13,006 bases of DNA from an uncultured Desulfobacterales bacterium. Lineage in GTDB: Bacteria > Desulfobacterota > Desulfobacteria > Desulfobacterales > G020354645. The DNA is taken from the NCBI GenBank assembly GCA_947259865.1, contig CAMYNZ010000065.1:1-13006 (forward strand), written 5' to 3'. Of this stretch, positions 1 to 6,697 are shown piece after piece. The position numbers and the translations under genes are program-made. The notes beneath the pieces are model-generated. The model did not search any database. It was not told where the DNA came from and saw only the letters and a program-made list of their open reading frames with translations. Numbering within the stretch: the first letter of the stretch is position 1; every line of letters begins with the position of its first letter.

Positions 1-4
1 TATG

Positions 5-35
5 AGGTTTCAGGTGTCAGGTTTCACGGTGTCAG
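5..35. repeat. Short tandem repeat, two units of 14-15 bases
   Basis: Two head-to-tail units, AGGTTTCAGGTGTC (5-18) and AGGTTTCACGGTGTC (19-33), differ only near the middle; AG at 34-35 could begin a third. The array may continue beyond the left edge of the window. No coding frame runs through it. It lies downstream of the minus-strand pseudouridine synthase gene. Confidence 0.55.
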
Positions 36-126
36 TATTGAACTGCAGATAAAAATAATTGATGGATGGTAATATACAAGCTCCAAGTGAATAACTGCAG
101 GGGGAAGGATAGCGGACCTGGTTCTA

Positions 127-831
127 TCAAATATCAACTAGGCTTTTTTTCTCGCTGGGGATCAAATAGCGCCATTTGCCCGGCGGCAGGTTACCCAGCT
201 CGATGCCGGCAAAGCGTTTACGCTGGAGCCGAATCACCTCGTTGCCAACCTTGCGAACCATCCGACGGATTTGCCTGTTTTTGCCCTCCTGCAGGGTTAT
301 CCGAAATCGTCTGGCAGACTGCCTTTTAATTCTCGCCGGTCGGGTTTTGGTCCCCATCATGGGAACACCATGGGCCAGTTTTCTCAGGGCGCCATCGCCG
401 AGGGGTTTTTCAACCGTAACCTCATATTCCTTTTCATGGTCAAAAGAAGGATGGGAAAGGCGATGATGGAGCTTCCCGTCATTGGTTAAAATTAGCAGCC
501 CGGTGCTATCTTTATCGAGTCTGCCGACCGGATAGATCCGTTGACGAATATCAATAAGATCCAGCACGATGTTGTCTGCATACCGATCGCGCGTGCAGCT
601 TGCAATATATCCCCTGGGTTTATTTAGGGCCATGTATATCAGATCCTGGCTGAGCGTTACCGGCTGGCCGTTTAACTCTATCCGGTCGATTTGAGGATCA
701 ATCTTTGTCCCCAGCTCTGTTACGATTTTACCGTTCACGAGGACACGTCCATCTCTGATATAGGCCTCGCCCTTTCGGCGGGAACAGGCCCCGGCGCCGG
801 ACAAAAATTTCTGCAATCGCATCAAAGCCAT
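127..831 (-). CDS. rluB: RluB/RsuA-family rRNA pseudouridine synthase
   Basis: Predicted to isomerise a uridine in ribosomal RNA to pseudouridine (23S U2605 for RluB; RsuA acts on 16S U516). With the start used here (ATG at 831) the protein has 234 residues. An S4 RNA-binding domain covers about 4-60 (RLQKFLSGAGACSRRKGEAY, then VLVNG). The catalytic domain follows, with LNKPRGYI at 69-76 and GRLDKDSTGLLILTNDG from 103; D106 is the expected catalytic aspartate. KNRQIRRM near the C-terminus is also typical. In-frame starts exist at 873 (TTG), 867 (ATG), 831 and 822; none has a good ribosome site. I chose 831 because the family usually begins just before RLQKFL. It lies 112 bases after argJ on the same strand and may share its transcript. 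RluB is more likely than RsuA, RluE or RluF, but this is not proven. Confidence 0.88.
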   Translation of the reverse strand: MALMRLQKFLSGAGACSRRKGEAYIRDGRVLVNGKIVTELGTKIDPQIDRIELNGQPVTLSQDLIYMALNKPRGYIASCTRDRYADNIVLDLIDIRQRIYPVGRLDKDSTGLLILTNDGKLHHRLSHPSFDHEKEYEVTVEKPLGDGALRKLAHGVPMMGTKTRPARIKRQSARRFRITLQEGKNRQIRRMVRKVGNEVIRLQRKRFAGIELGNLPPGKWRYLIPSEKKSLVDI

Positions 832-943
832 ATCTCGGGTTGCGCGTTTCGGGTTAGGGGTTTCCATTACCAATACAATAATTTACGATAGATACTGCGG
901 AAGTTAAATTGGGCAAGAAAATTCAGCCAAACAGTTGGATCAA

Positions 944-2128
944 TTATGTTCTGTAATCTGCATTTATTTTGACATAATCAACCGAAAAGTCACAGGTATA
1001 TATGAATGACCAGCCATTTCCCATGTGCAGATCGATCGTTATCGCAAATTCAGGCTTTTTGAGGACTTCGGTTGCCCGGGCTTCGGCAGATTTACCGCAT
1101 CCCGCCCCTTTGCTAACCATCTGGACAGCATCAAAAAATATATCTATCTTATCCGGTTCAATTGCAACCCCTGCCCTGCCTGCGGCGGCAAGAATTCTGC
1201 CCCAGTTGGCATCTTCACCAAACAGGGCCGTTTTAACCAGATTGGAGTGAGCCACCGTATCAGCGATCCGGCGGGCACTTTTATCCGTCTCGGCACCCTT
1301 GACAATAATTTCAACCAGTTTGGTGGCACCTTCGCCGTCTTTTACCAATAATTTTGACAGGTTGAACAAGACCTCATCCAGCACGCGCTGAAAGATTTTT
1401 GTGTGTGCCGCGCTTTTCAAAATGACATTGGACTTGCCGTTTGCCAACAAGAGAACCGTGTCATTTGTACTCGTATCGCCATCTATAGTTATCCGGTTCA
1501 GAGATACATCGCATGCGGCCTGAAGCATCTCCTTTAGCAGCCCTGAAGAAGCCGATATATCGCTCACAATAAAACAGAGCATGGTGGCTAGATCCGGACG
1601 GATCATGCCCGAACCTTTGGCAACACCGCTTACCGTAAAAACCTTACTGTCGATTTGCCCTTGCCCGGATACTACCTTCGGCTGGGTGTCGGTTGTCATG
1701 ATAGCTTCGGCCAGATTGTAAATACCCTGCCTGTCGGCTGTTTTAATAAGGTCCGGCAGCGCGTTTTCAATTTTTTCGACAGGCAGCGGCTCACCGATCA
1801 CACCGGTAGAAGACACCAGCACCAGGTCATCGGATATCTCAAGCTGGGTCGCAGCTGCCCTGGCCATGGCAAGGGCATCTCGGATGCCGTTAGCGCCCGT
1901 GCAGCAATTGGCATTACCGCTATTGACGATTAGCGCCTGACAGATGCCGGATTGGATTCTATCACGATCGACTTTTACCGGTGCTGCCTGAACCCTGTTG
2001 CGGGTAAACAGACCGGCAACATTTGCAGGGATCTCCGAATAAATAAGACCAAGGTCTTTGCCACCCCTTTTTTTAATACCGGATTCAATGCCGGAAAACA
2101 CAAAGCCCGGACACACTATTTTTTCCAT
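944..2128 (-). CDS. argJ: ArgJ, glutamate N-acetyltransferase / ornithine acetyltransferase
   Basis: ArgJ moves the acetyl group from N-acetylornithine to glutamate, recycling acetyl in arginine biosynthesis; bifunctional forms also use acetyl-CoA. The 394 residues match the family's usual length. Visible signatures are STGVIG at 107-112, the conserved KGSGMI at 171-176, and ATML at 181-184, where the proenzyme cuts itself before the nucleophile Thr182. The C-terminus has DLHMGNG and ends in DYVKINADYRT, as ArgJ proteins do. The ATG is preceded by GGGAA about nine bases upstream, so the start is well supported. It is divergent from the selenoprotein operon, with about 360 bases between them. 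The sequence does not show whether this enzyme is mono- or bifunctional. No other arg gene is in the window. Confidence 0.96.
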   Translation of the reverse strand: MEKIVCPGFVFSGIESGIKKRGGKDLGLIYSEIPANVAGLFTRNRVQAAPVKVDRDRIQSGICQALIVNSGNANCCTGANGIRDALAMARAAATQLEISDDLVLVSSTGVIGEPLPVEKIENALPDLIKTADRQGIYNLAEAIMTTDTQPKVVSGQGQIDSKVFTVSGVAKGSGMIRPDLATMLCFIVSDISASSGLLKEMLQAACDVSLNRITIDGDTSTNDTVLLLANGKSNVILKSAAHTKIFQRVLDEVLFNLSKLLVKDGEGATKLVEIIVKGAETDKSARRIADTVAHSNLVKTALFGEDANWGRILAAAGRAGVAIEPDKIDIFFDAVQMVSKGAGCGKSAEARATEVLKKPEFAITIDLHMGNGWSFIYTCDFSVDYVKINADYRT

Positions 2129-2429
2129 AACAGTTTCCCAAATAATTGAGGTTGTGCGTATAATTTATTTTTTTGCAAAACAGCTAAAATATGTCAATCA
2201 GTATTCAACAGGCAAACCCTATTTCGGTTATAACCTGTTCTTTTGCCATGCCTGCTAATGCTTTCAAATCCCGCTGTCAGAGGGATCTGATAATTCATTC
2301 CGCTAATATCGCAGGAAGTGAGAAACTACCCCGTGACCTTTGAGACAGTTATGAATCGGATTATCGAAAAATGCGAGGTTCACCACCGAAAAACCGACCG
2401 GCCGGCCGGTGGTTACCCGAGGCCTGCAT
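2129..2429. other. Intergenic region between divergent argJ and the selenoprotein operon
   Basis: No convincing gene is seen here. The most distinct feature is the self-complementary 12-mer CCGGCCGGCCGG at 2398-2409, 20 bases before the -35 box of the plus-strand promoter. CCACCG and CGGTGG flank that area and could pair as a larger hairpin. It could be an operator or a hairpin, but nothing in the sequence settles this. A 34-codon frame starting at 2350 has no ribosome site and was discounted. Confidence 0.4.
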
Positions 2430-2458
2430 TTGACAGAAGGTTTAGATTGCCTTAAAAT
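2430..2458 (+). promoter_or_regulatory. Sigma-70-type promoter of the selenoprotein-AEC-truA operon
   Basis: A perfect -35 box TTGACA (2430-2435) is followed after exactly 17 bases by TAAAAT (2453-2458), one change from the consensus -10 box. Transcription would start near 2465, giving a leader of about 27 bases before the ATG at 2492. This is the best promoter match in the window, and it points at the short TGA-containing gene rather than at the AEC gene 220 bases further on. Confidence 0.72.
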
Positions 2459-2491
2459 ATTGTTTTTTCAAATAAAAGGTTTTGAAGACGA

Positions 2492-2674
2492 ATGCAAAAA
2501 AATATCGCCTATTGTCCTGCCTGCGAAAAACAACTGTCAATTAAACGCGCCTGACGGCAGGTATCCTTGTACTGCAGGTCCTGCAAAAACGAGTATCCGC
2601 CTCGCAAATTTGCCGATATAATGGACGATGGTTTTGAGGAAAAAATGGCAAACATTCGTTGCGACAGGATATAA
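2492..2674 (+). CDS. Small dual-CXXC selenoprotein candidate (in-frame TGA at codon 21)
   Basis: Read with TGA (2552-2554) as selenocysteine, this is a 60-residue protein. Before the TGA it has CPAC (Cys8, Cys11). After it comes RQVSLYC, then a second CXXC, CRSC (Cys28, Cys31), a stretch NEYPPRKFADIMDDGFEE, and the tail MANIRCDRI with Cys57. Two CXXC pairs suggest a zinc-ribbon-like or thiol-redox protein; the exact function is unknown. The start is fixed because an in-frame TGA lies three codons upstream at 2483. The ribosome site is weak (GAAG at 2484-2487). A near-consensus promoter lies just upstream and a SECIS-like hairpin just after the TGA. The stop is six bases before the AEC start, suggesting translational coupling. 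From memory it resembles the family named 'dual CXXC motif small (seleno)protein', in which some members have Cys at this position. A nonsense mutation or sequencing error is the alternative, but the undisturbed frame downstream argues against old decay. Confidence 0.78.
2566..2593 (+). promoter_or_regulatory. Putative bacterial SECIS element
   Basis: The mRNA after the UGA can fold as CUUGU (2566-2570) paired with ACGAG (2589-2593, one G-U pair), an internal loop, then UGCAG (2573-2577) paired with CUGCA (2581-2585), closed by the loop GUC (2578-2580). The loop starts 23 bases after the UGA. Known bacterial SECIS elements have a short stem with G, often GU, at the start of the apical loop, about 16-37 bases after the UGA. 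The apical part resembles that of E. coli fdhF (GCAGGUCUGC, recalled from memory). It would bind SelB to recode the UGA. Confidence 0.68.
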
Positions 2675-2680
2675 ATTAAA

Positions 2681-3595
2681 ATGGTATTAAACAGTATTTT
2701 CCCCGTGTTTGCCCTGATTGTTCTCGGCTACCTCCTTAAAAAGTTCGATCTGACCAATGCTGAATATCTTAAAACTTCTGACAAGCTGGTATACTTTATA
2801 TTTTTTCCGGCACTGCTTTTCTGGAAAATCGGCGGTTCCGCTTCGATTGCCATTGACTGGCTATTTTGCGGCGCAGCCACAGCTGCCATAATAGTGATTT
2901 ATCTGTTAAGCGGCATTGCTCTCAAGGTTTTTAAAGTTGCCGACTTTCAGGCAGGGTCATTCTCCCAGAGCTGTTATCGGTTTAACACCTATATCGGCAT
3001 GGCCATAATTATGAATGCCCTGGGGGATGAAGGTGTCAAACATTTCGGAATCATGATCGGATTTGCAATCCCCCTTATCAATTTTATGGCGGTTTCAACG
3101 CTGATCTGGTTTTCCGGCAAAGATTTTAAAGTAACCCAAAGAATCCGAATTACCGTCAAGGCCATTGTGTCTAACCCTTTGATCCTGGCCTGCATTGCCG
3201 GTATACTGTATGCCAGATCCGTAAATTATTTCCCGGTTTTTATCGATAATACCTTGAGTCTCACCACGTTCATCACCCTGCCCCTGGCGTTGCTTTCCAT
3301 CGGCGGCTCGCTTACATTGAAAAATTTCAAAGAACATTTTAAACTCTCGCTGATTGCTTCGGTCTTTAAGTTGGTGCTGTTACCCATAACCGGATATGCA
3401 TTTATGAAACAATTGAATGTCCCCATCGTACCGTTTAAAGTCGGGATGATCTTTTTTGCCCTGCCGACATCAACGGCTATTTATGTTCTATCATCTCAAT
3501 TGAACAGCGACACCCGTCTGGCTTCGGCATCCATCGTGCTTTCGACCATCTTTTCCTTTTTTTCGCTTTCAATTATATTACTGGGCTTTTTTTAA
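2681..3595 (+). CDS. AEC (auxin efflux carrier) family transporter
   Basis: An integral inner-membrane protein of 304 residues, the usual length of bacterial AEC permeases. It begins with the hydrophobic segment SIFPVFALIVLGYLLKKF, followed by YFIFFPALLFWKIG; further hydrophobic segments run to the C-terminus with short charged loops, consistent with about eight to ten membrane passes. Bacterial members typically move organic anions such as malate or malonate, or other small metabolites; the substrate cannot be read from the sequence. It starts six bases after the stop of the small selenoprotein gene; the nearest ribosome-site match (AGGAT at 2666-2670) lies inside that gene, so translation is probably coupled to it. 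truA follows after 12 bases. The close packing suggests one operon, though a functional link among the three products is not obvious. Confidence 0.87.
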   Translation: MVLNSIFPVFALIVLGYLLKKFDLTNAEYLKTSDKLVYFIFFPALLFWKIGGSASIAIDWLFCGAATAAIIVIYLLSGIALKVFKVADFQAGSFSQSCYRFNTYIGMAIIMNALGDEGVKHFGIMIGFAIPLINFMAVSTLIWFSGKDFKVTQRIRITVKAIVSNPLILACIAGILYARSVNYFPVFIDNTLSLTTFITLPLALLSIGGSLTLKNFKEHFKLSLIASVFKLVLLPITGYAFMKQLNVPIVPFKVGMIFFALPTSTAIYVLSSQLNSDTRLASASIVLSTIFSFFSLSIILLGFF

Positions 3596-3607
3596 CATTT
3601 TTAAAAA

Positions 3608-4348
3608 ATGATAAAAAATTATAAATTAACCATCGAATATGATGGCACTTTCTACCACGGCTGGCAGCGGCAAAAATCCGATCCCACTTTTCAAGCAGAA
3701 ATCGAAAAAGCGATCTCCACCATGACGGGGCATGCCGTCACGGTCACAGGATCCGGTCGGACGGATGCCGGTGTACATGCCCTGGGACAGGTGGCCAATT
3801 TTAAATGTGACACCCGACTGGGGTTGCCGGAAATATTAAACGGTCTCAATGCTCTTTTGCCGGACTGCATGGTTATCCGAAGCTGTGAAAAAGTCGATGA
3901 AAATTTTCACGCCCGTTACGATGTCAAAAGTAAAACATACCAGTACCGGATATTAAACCGAAATCTACCCATCGCCATCCAGCGACAGTATGCCTGGCAT
4001 ATCCGCCGCCGCCTTGATGCCGGGGCCATGCGCCAGGCCTCCAGCCACCTGGTGGGTCGGCACGATTTCAAAGCGTTTGAAGGGACGGGCAGTCCCAGAT
4101 CCCATTCCAAAAGGCAGGTGTTTAAAGCCGAAATCACCCGGCAAAAAGAAGACTATCTCCTTTTTGAAATAGAAGCCGACGGATTCCTGAGATTCATGGT
4201 CCGCAACATTGTGGGTACCCTGGTTGAGGTAGGCAGAGGCAAAATCAGCCCTGAGGATTTCAAAGAGATACTGTTAGCGCAGGATCGCTCCAGAGCCGGT
4301 GCTACTGCACCGGCACGGGGGCTGTTTCTGGTAGAAGTCAAATATTGA
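3608..4348 (+). CDS. truA: TruA, tRNA pseudouridine(38-40) synthase
   Basis: TruA converts uridines 38, 39 and 40 in the anticodon stem-loop of many tRNAs to pseudouridine. The 246 residues fit the family. Near the N-terminus is LTIEYDGTFYHGWQRQ (7-22). GSGRTDAGVHALGQV follows from 48, with catalytic Asp53. NFHARYDVKSKTYQYRI, HDFKAFEG and FLRFMVRNIVGTLVEVGRG are all typical TruA blocks. There is no clear ribosome site in the 12-base AT-rich gap after the AEC gene, so translation is probably coupled to the upstream gene. It is the last gene of the plus-strand group and converges on the aminotransferase gene 149 bases away. After the stop, GGGG and CCCC followed by TTTT (about 4351-4374) could form only a weak terminator. 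Confidence 0.96.
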   Translation: MIKNYKLTIEYDGTFYHGWQRQKSDPTFQAEIEKAISTMTGHAVTVTGSGRTDAGVHALGQVANFKCDTRLGLPEILNGLNALLPDCMVIRSCEKVDENFHARYDVKSKTYQYRILNRNLPIAIQRQYAWHIRRRLDAGAMRQASSHLVGRHDFKAFEGTGSPRSHSKRQVFKAEITRQKEDYLLFEIEADGFLRFMVRNIVGTLVEVGRGKISPEDFKEILLAQDRSRAGATAPARGLFLVEVKY

Positions 4349-4497
4349 CGGGGTGCCACCCAAACCCCTTTTAACTTTGTCTAAAACACTTATATCATCT
4401 CCCGATCAGTTGTAGCGAATTAAGGCAAGTCAAATGAATAATCTTCAAGTCAGCAGGTGTGGTCCCAGAGGGATTCGGACAACAACCCGGGAACAGT

Positions 4498-5805
4498 TTA
4501 CTTCAGGTCATTTATGCCCTGTAAAATAGTATCGAACAGTTCGGGGATGTCGTCTTCTTCGATACACGAAAAGGCAATTCTCAAATTTTTCTGCCCTAAC
4601 GAGATAAGCCCGATGCCGTACTTATCGAGTAGATGGACCCGCAGCGTCTCGGCATCAGCGGACTTTAATCGAATACACATGAAATAGCCTGAATTGAATG
4701 GATAGCTATCCCAGGCATCATCATATTTAGAATGTGCCAGAACTTCTTTTACGCGCCCGGCTCTTCGCTTGAGTATCTCGAATTTTTCCCGGGTTTCGTC
4801 CTGGAAGTTTTCATCCTGCATTGATTTCAATACAAGCGTTTGACTTAAATGCGAAGCATTGGAAATGCTGCCCCTCACGCAGCCGGCGGTTTTCTTCTCG
4901 AGGGCGTCATACACCGGCAGGGGATCCCCGTCAACCCGGCAGCCATACGTTACAAAGCCGACCCGCAAGCCCCACACAAAATTTTCTTTGGTACACCCGT
5001 CGAGCTTAACGGCCAGCAGCCGTGGATGTTGATCCGTGAGCTGTGCAAACAGAGATTCATTTAACGTGCCTTCTTCATAAAAAAGCCCAAAGTAAGCGTC
5101 GTCGGTGGCAGCAATGATATTTGCGCCCGTTGCAGCTGCATCGGTAAGGATATTTACAATGGCCTCCGCTTCCCCATGAGTGGCGGTATATCCGGAAGGA
5201 TTATGGGGGAAATTCAATATGACAATAATTTTTTTATGTTTAGCCGCTTCCGCCTTAACCTTGTCCTCAAAGGCCCGCAGGTTAAAGCCGCCGGTTTTAT
5301 TAAAGGTCGAAAACTGGCTGAGGGTGGCGCCTTTGCGTACGCAAAATATCATGTTATAGTTACCCCACATCATATCAGGCAGGAGAATGACATCTCCGGG
5401 ATCGACCCAGAGGTCTGCGAAAACACTTACCGCGTGCGTAATACCGCTGGTGACGACGGGCAGGCTGATTGTTTTGCCGGCCAGAGACGGGTTTTTATTA
5501 AAAATTTGCTGCTGCCAGTGTTTTCGCAATGCCGGAATTCCAAAAGAGGGTGCGTAGGTTAGCGATTCTTTGGGGCGAAGGTTGTTGAGTGTCGTCATAA
5601 CAGAATCTAAATGCATTATTCCGCCCTGTTCTTTGGCAATACCGATGGTTGCATTTATTCTATACGCTTTTTCCCTGGCTTCTGCGCCCTGGCTCAAGAT
5701 TCCTTTTGGGAAAAAAAGATGTTGACCGATATGAGACATCATTTCCATCAGGTGGGGATTACCTTTTTCAATGACTCGGGTATGCTGCTGGGCAATGGGA
5801 TTCAT
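4498..5805 (-). CDS. Pyridoxal-phosphate aminotransferase, class I/II (fold type I)
   Basis: A 435-residue PLP enzyme predicted to transfer amino groups between an amino acid and a 2-oxo acid in the cytoplasm. Recognisable sites are YAPSFGIPALR (84-94), NFPHNPSGY at 198-206 (cofactor-contacting Asn), DDAYFGLFYE from 235 (Asp236 for the pyridine nitrogen, Tyr238), the Schiff-base lysine Lys273 in DGCTKENFVWGLRVGF, phosphate-binding Arg281, and a C-terminal LRIAFS whose Arg would hold the substrate carboxylate. The substrate is not clear; it is related to aspartate/aromatic aminotransferases but is not a close match to any single-function type I can name. The start is supported by AAGGA upstream of the ATG. 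It is a single-gene unit between convergent truA and the PxxKW gene's terminator, with its own likely promoter. Confidence 0.9.
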   Translation of the reverse strand: MNPIAQQHTRVIEKGNPHLMEMMSHIGQHLFFPKGILSQGAEAREKAYRINATIGIAKEQGGIMHLDSVMTTLNNLRPKESLTYAPSFGIPALRKHWQQQIFNKNPSLAGKTISLPVVTSGITHAVSVFADLWVDPGDVILLPDMMWGNYNMIFCVRKGATLSQFSTFNKTGGFNLRAFEDKVKAEAAKHKKIIVILNFPHNPSGYTATHGEAEAIVNILTDAAATGANIIAATDDAYFGLFYEEGTLNESLFAQLTDQHPRLLAVKLDGCTKENFVWGLRVGFVTYGCRVDGDPLPVYDALEKKTAGCVRGSISNASHLSQTLVLKSMQDENFQDETREKFEILKRRAGRVKEVLAHSKYDDAWDSYPFNSGYFMCIRLKSADAETLRVHLLDKYGIGLISLGQKNLRIAFSCIEEDDIPELFDTILQGINDLK

Positions 5806-5856
5806 GGTTATTTTTCCTTTTTCGATTCAGTTTAGGAAAAGAATATAGTAAGCAAA

Positions 5857-5886
5857 TTTCTACCGGTTTGATGGGAAAATTGTCAA
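5857..5886 (-). promoter_or_regulatory. Likely promoter of the aminotransferase gene
   Basis: On the minus strand, a perfect TTGACA (5886 down to 5881) is followed after 18 bases by TAGAAA (5862-5857), a partial -10 match. The predicted RNA would start about 45 bases upstream of the ATG. The -10 box is weak, so the exact boxes are uncertain. The terminator upstream at 5947-5975 supports a separate transcription unit. Confidence 0.42.
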
Positions 5887-5946
5887 GGGAAAAGCAACTG
5901 GAATATTGCCGGGACTAAAATATTCGGGGATGTTGTTGGTACAAAA

Positions 5947-5975
5947 AAACCCCGCTCAATTATCGAGCGGGGTTT
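5947..5975 (-). terminator. Intrinsic terminator of the PxxKW gene
   Basis: A perfect 11-base-pair inverted repeat (AAACCCCGCTC at 5947-5957 and GAGCGGGGTTT at 5965-5975) encloses a 7-base loop. Read on the minus strand, the GC-rich stem runs straight into a run of seven T residues. It sits 22 bases after the stop codon of the PxxKW gene. There is no comparable T run in the plus direction, so it acts on the minus strand. Confidence 0.93.
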
Positions 5976-5996
5976 ACCTGAAGATCGAAGGCCGCA

Positions 5997-6275
5997 TTAT
6001 CTATTCCTTCTTTTGGATGCCTTGAGCGGATTGATCTTTGCCCTTACAGTACTGGAAGCTGAAGCAACATGAGAGGCCAAGTTGCAATTGCCAGCCTTCC
6101 ATTTCAAAGAAGGATCAGGGTATGCCGTGCAGTACCAGGCGGTTGAAAACTCCACGCTGCGCTCACAACCACTGCACTGCTCTACGATCTCATGGCAAAT
6201 CCCGCCATTGTAGGAACATCCCTTGGTCGTCATAAACGGACACTCCTTGCCATTTCTTATCGATGTACAATCCAT
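5997..6275 (-). CDS. PxxKW-family cysteine-rich small protein
   Basis: A 92-residue, soluble-looking protein with eight cysteines (3, 12, 20, 27, 34, 37, 49, 64), no signal peptide and a basic tail (LKASKRRNR). Notable blocks are ECPFMTTKGCSYNGGICHEIVEQC, the pair CSGC at 34-37, and PDPSLKW, which holds the PxxKW signature (Pro55, Lys58, Trp59). I recall a family of this name, conserved in sulfate-reducing Desulfobacterota, with no established function. The cysteine spacing suggests metal binding (zinc or an iron-sulfur cluster) or redox chemistry, but this is inference. I use ATG 6275: AGGGGG lies eight bases upstream. A GTG at 6284 overlaps that ribosome site and is less likely. It is transcribed alone and ends at a strong terminator. 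Confidence 0.87.
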   Translation of the reverse strand: MDCTSIRNGKECPFMTTKGCSYNGGICHEIVEQCSGCERSVEFSTAWYCTAYPDPSLKWKAGNCNLASHVASASSTVRAKINPLKASKRRNR

Positions 6276-6329
6276 TGGAATCACCCCCTTTCCGGCGCTA
6301 ATTTGTAAATAAAAAAAGTTTTATCCATA

Positions 6330-6591
6330 CCGGTTTTCTGCTAAATAATTCAAGGGTTAGGGTATTTTTTTCACGGCAAGATGCCGGGTTGTCGCCTGCT
6401 GGGTCTAGCAGCGGCAACTGCCCCACAATTTACTGCCTGCCACATACAACATCCCCTGTCCCAAGGACCATCACCGTCTTTTGCCTTAGAGGCGGCAGTA
6501 ACCATTTGCTTGTTAAAAGCACCGGGGCGATCATCTTGACGTGAAAAAAACACCCTGACCCCTGAATTATTTACCACCGGCAGAAAAACCG
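6330..6591. mobile_element. MITE-like inverted-repeat element (non-coding)
   Basis: Two long arms face each other: 6342-6383 and 6532-6573 match as inverted repeats at 38 of 42 positions. The match continues outward, with a gap of a few bases, to about 6330 and 6591 (CGGTTTTCTG against CAGAAAAACCG). The 148-base interior holds nested pairing: GCCCC (6420-6424) with GGGGC (6524-6528), and TACTGCCTGCC (6431-6441) with GGCGGCAGTA (6491-6500). Such structure without an open gene fits a miniature inverted-repeat transposable element or a long hairpin RNA. No clear target-site duplication is visible. With the kdsD leader it fills the 570-base gap between the PxxKW gene and kdsD. Confidence 0.6.
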
Positions 6592-6657
6592 CCGGAATAT
6601 AAACGCATCAGTAGGGGTTGTCAATAGGAATTTTATAACTGTTTTAAAAATATGAAC

Positions 6658-6686
6658 TTGTTTTTTCAGGAAAGATTGGCTATTTT
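6658..6686 (+). promoter_or_regulatory. Possible promoter of kdsD-pfk
   Basis: TTGTTT (6658-6663) and TATTTT (6681-6686) are separated by 17 bases. Each hexamer shares four or more bases with the consensus. Transcription from here would give a leader of about 150 bases ahead of kdsD that includes the hairpin at 6698-6773. The AT-rich surroundings make chance matches likely. Confidence 0.38.
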
Positions 6687-6697
6687 TAGCACTCAGG

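Noticed and set aside
2350..2454. 34-codon frame upstream of the selenoprotein promoter
   Set aside because: It has no ribosome site, runs through the palindrome and the promoter boxes, and encodes a composition-biased peptide with no recognisable motif.
2409..2621. 70-codon frame overlapping the selenoprotein gene
   Set aside because: It is out of frame with the CXXC-coding frame, begins before the promoter, and its translation lacks recognisable motifs.
5176..5562. 128-codon plus-strand frame antisense to the aminotransferase
   Set aside because: It is fully contained in a well-supported gene on the opposite strand and has no recognisable motifs.
6371..6577. 68-codon minus-strand frame inside the inverted-repeat element
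   Set aside because: It spans the repeat arms and interior without recognisable motifs; the structure explains the sequence better than coding does.
6330..6591. 6S RNA as an explanation for the long hairpin
   Set aside because: The near-perfect 42-base arms without the central bubble typical of 6S RNA fit an inverted-repeat element better; no 6S signature was recognised.
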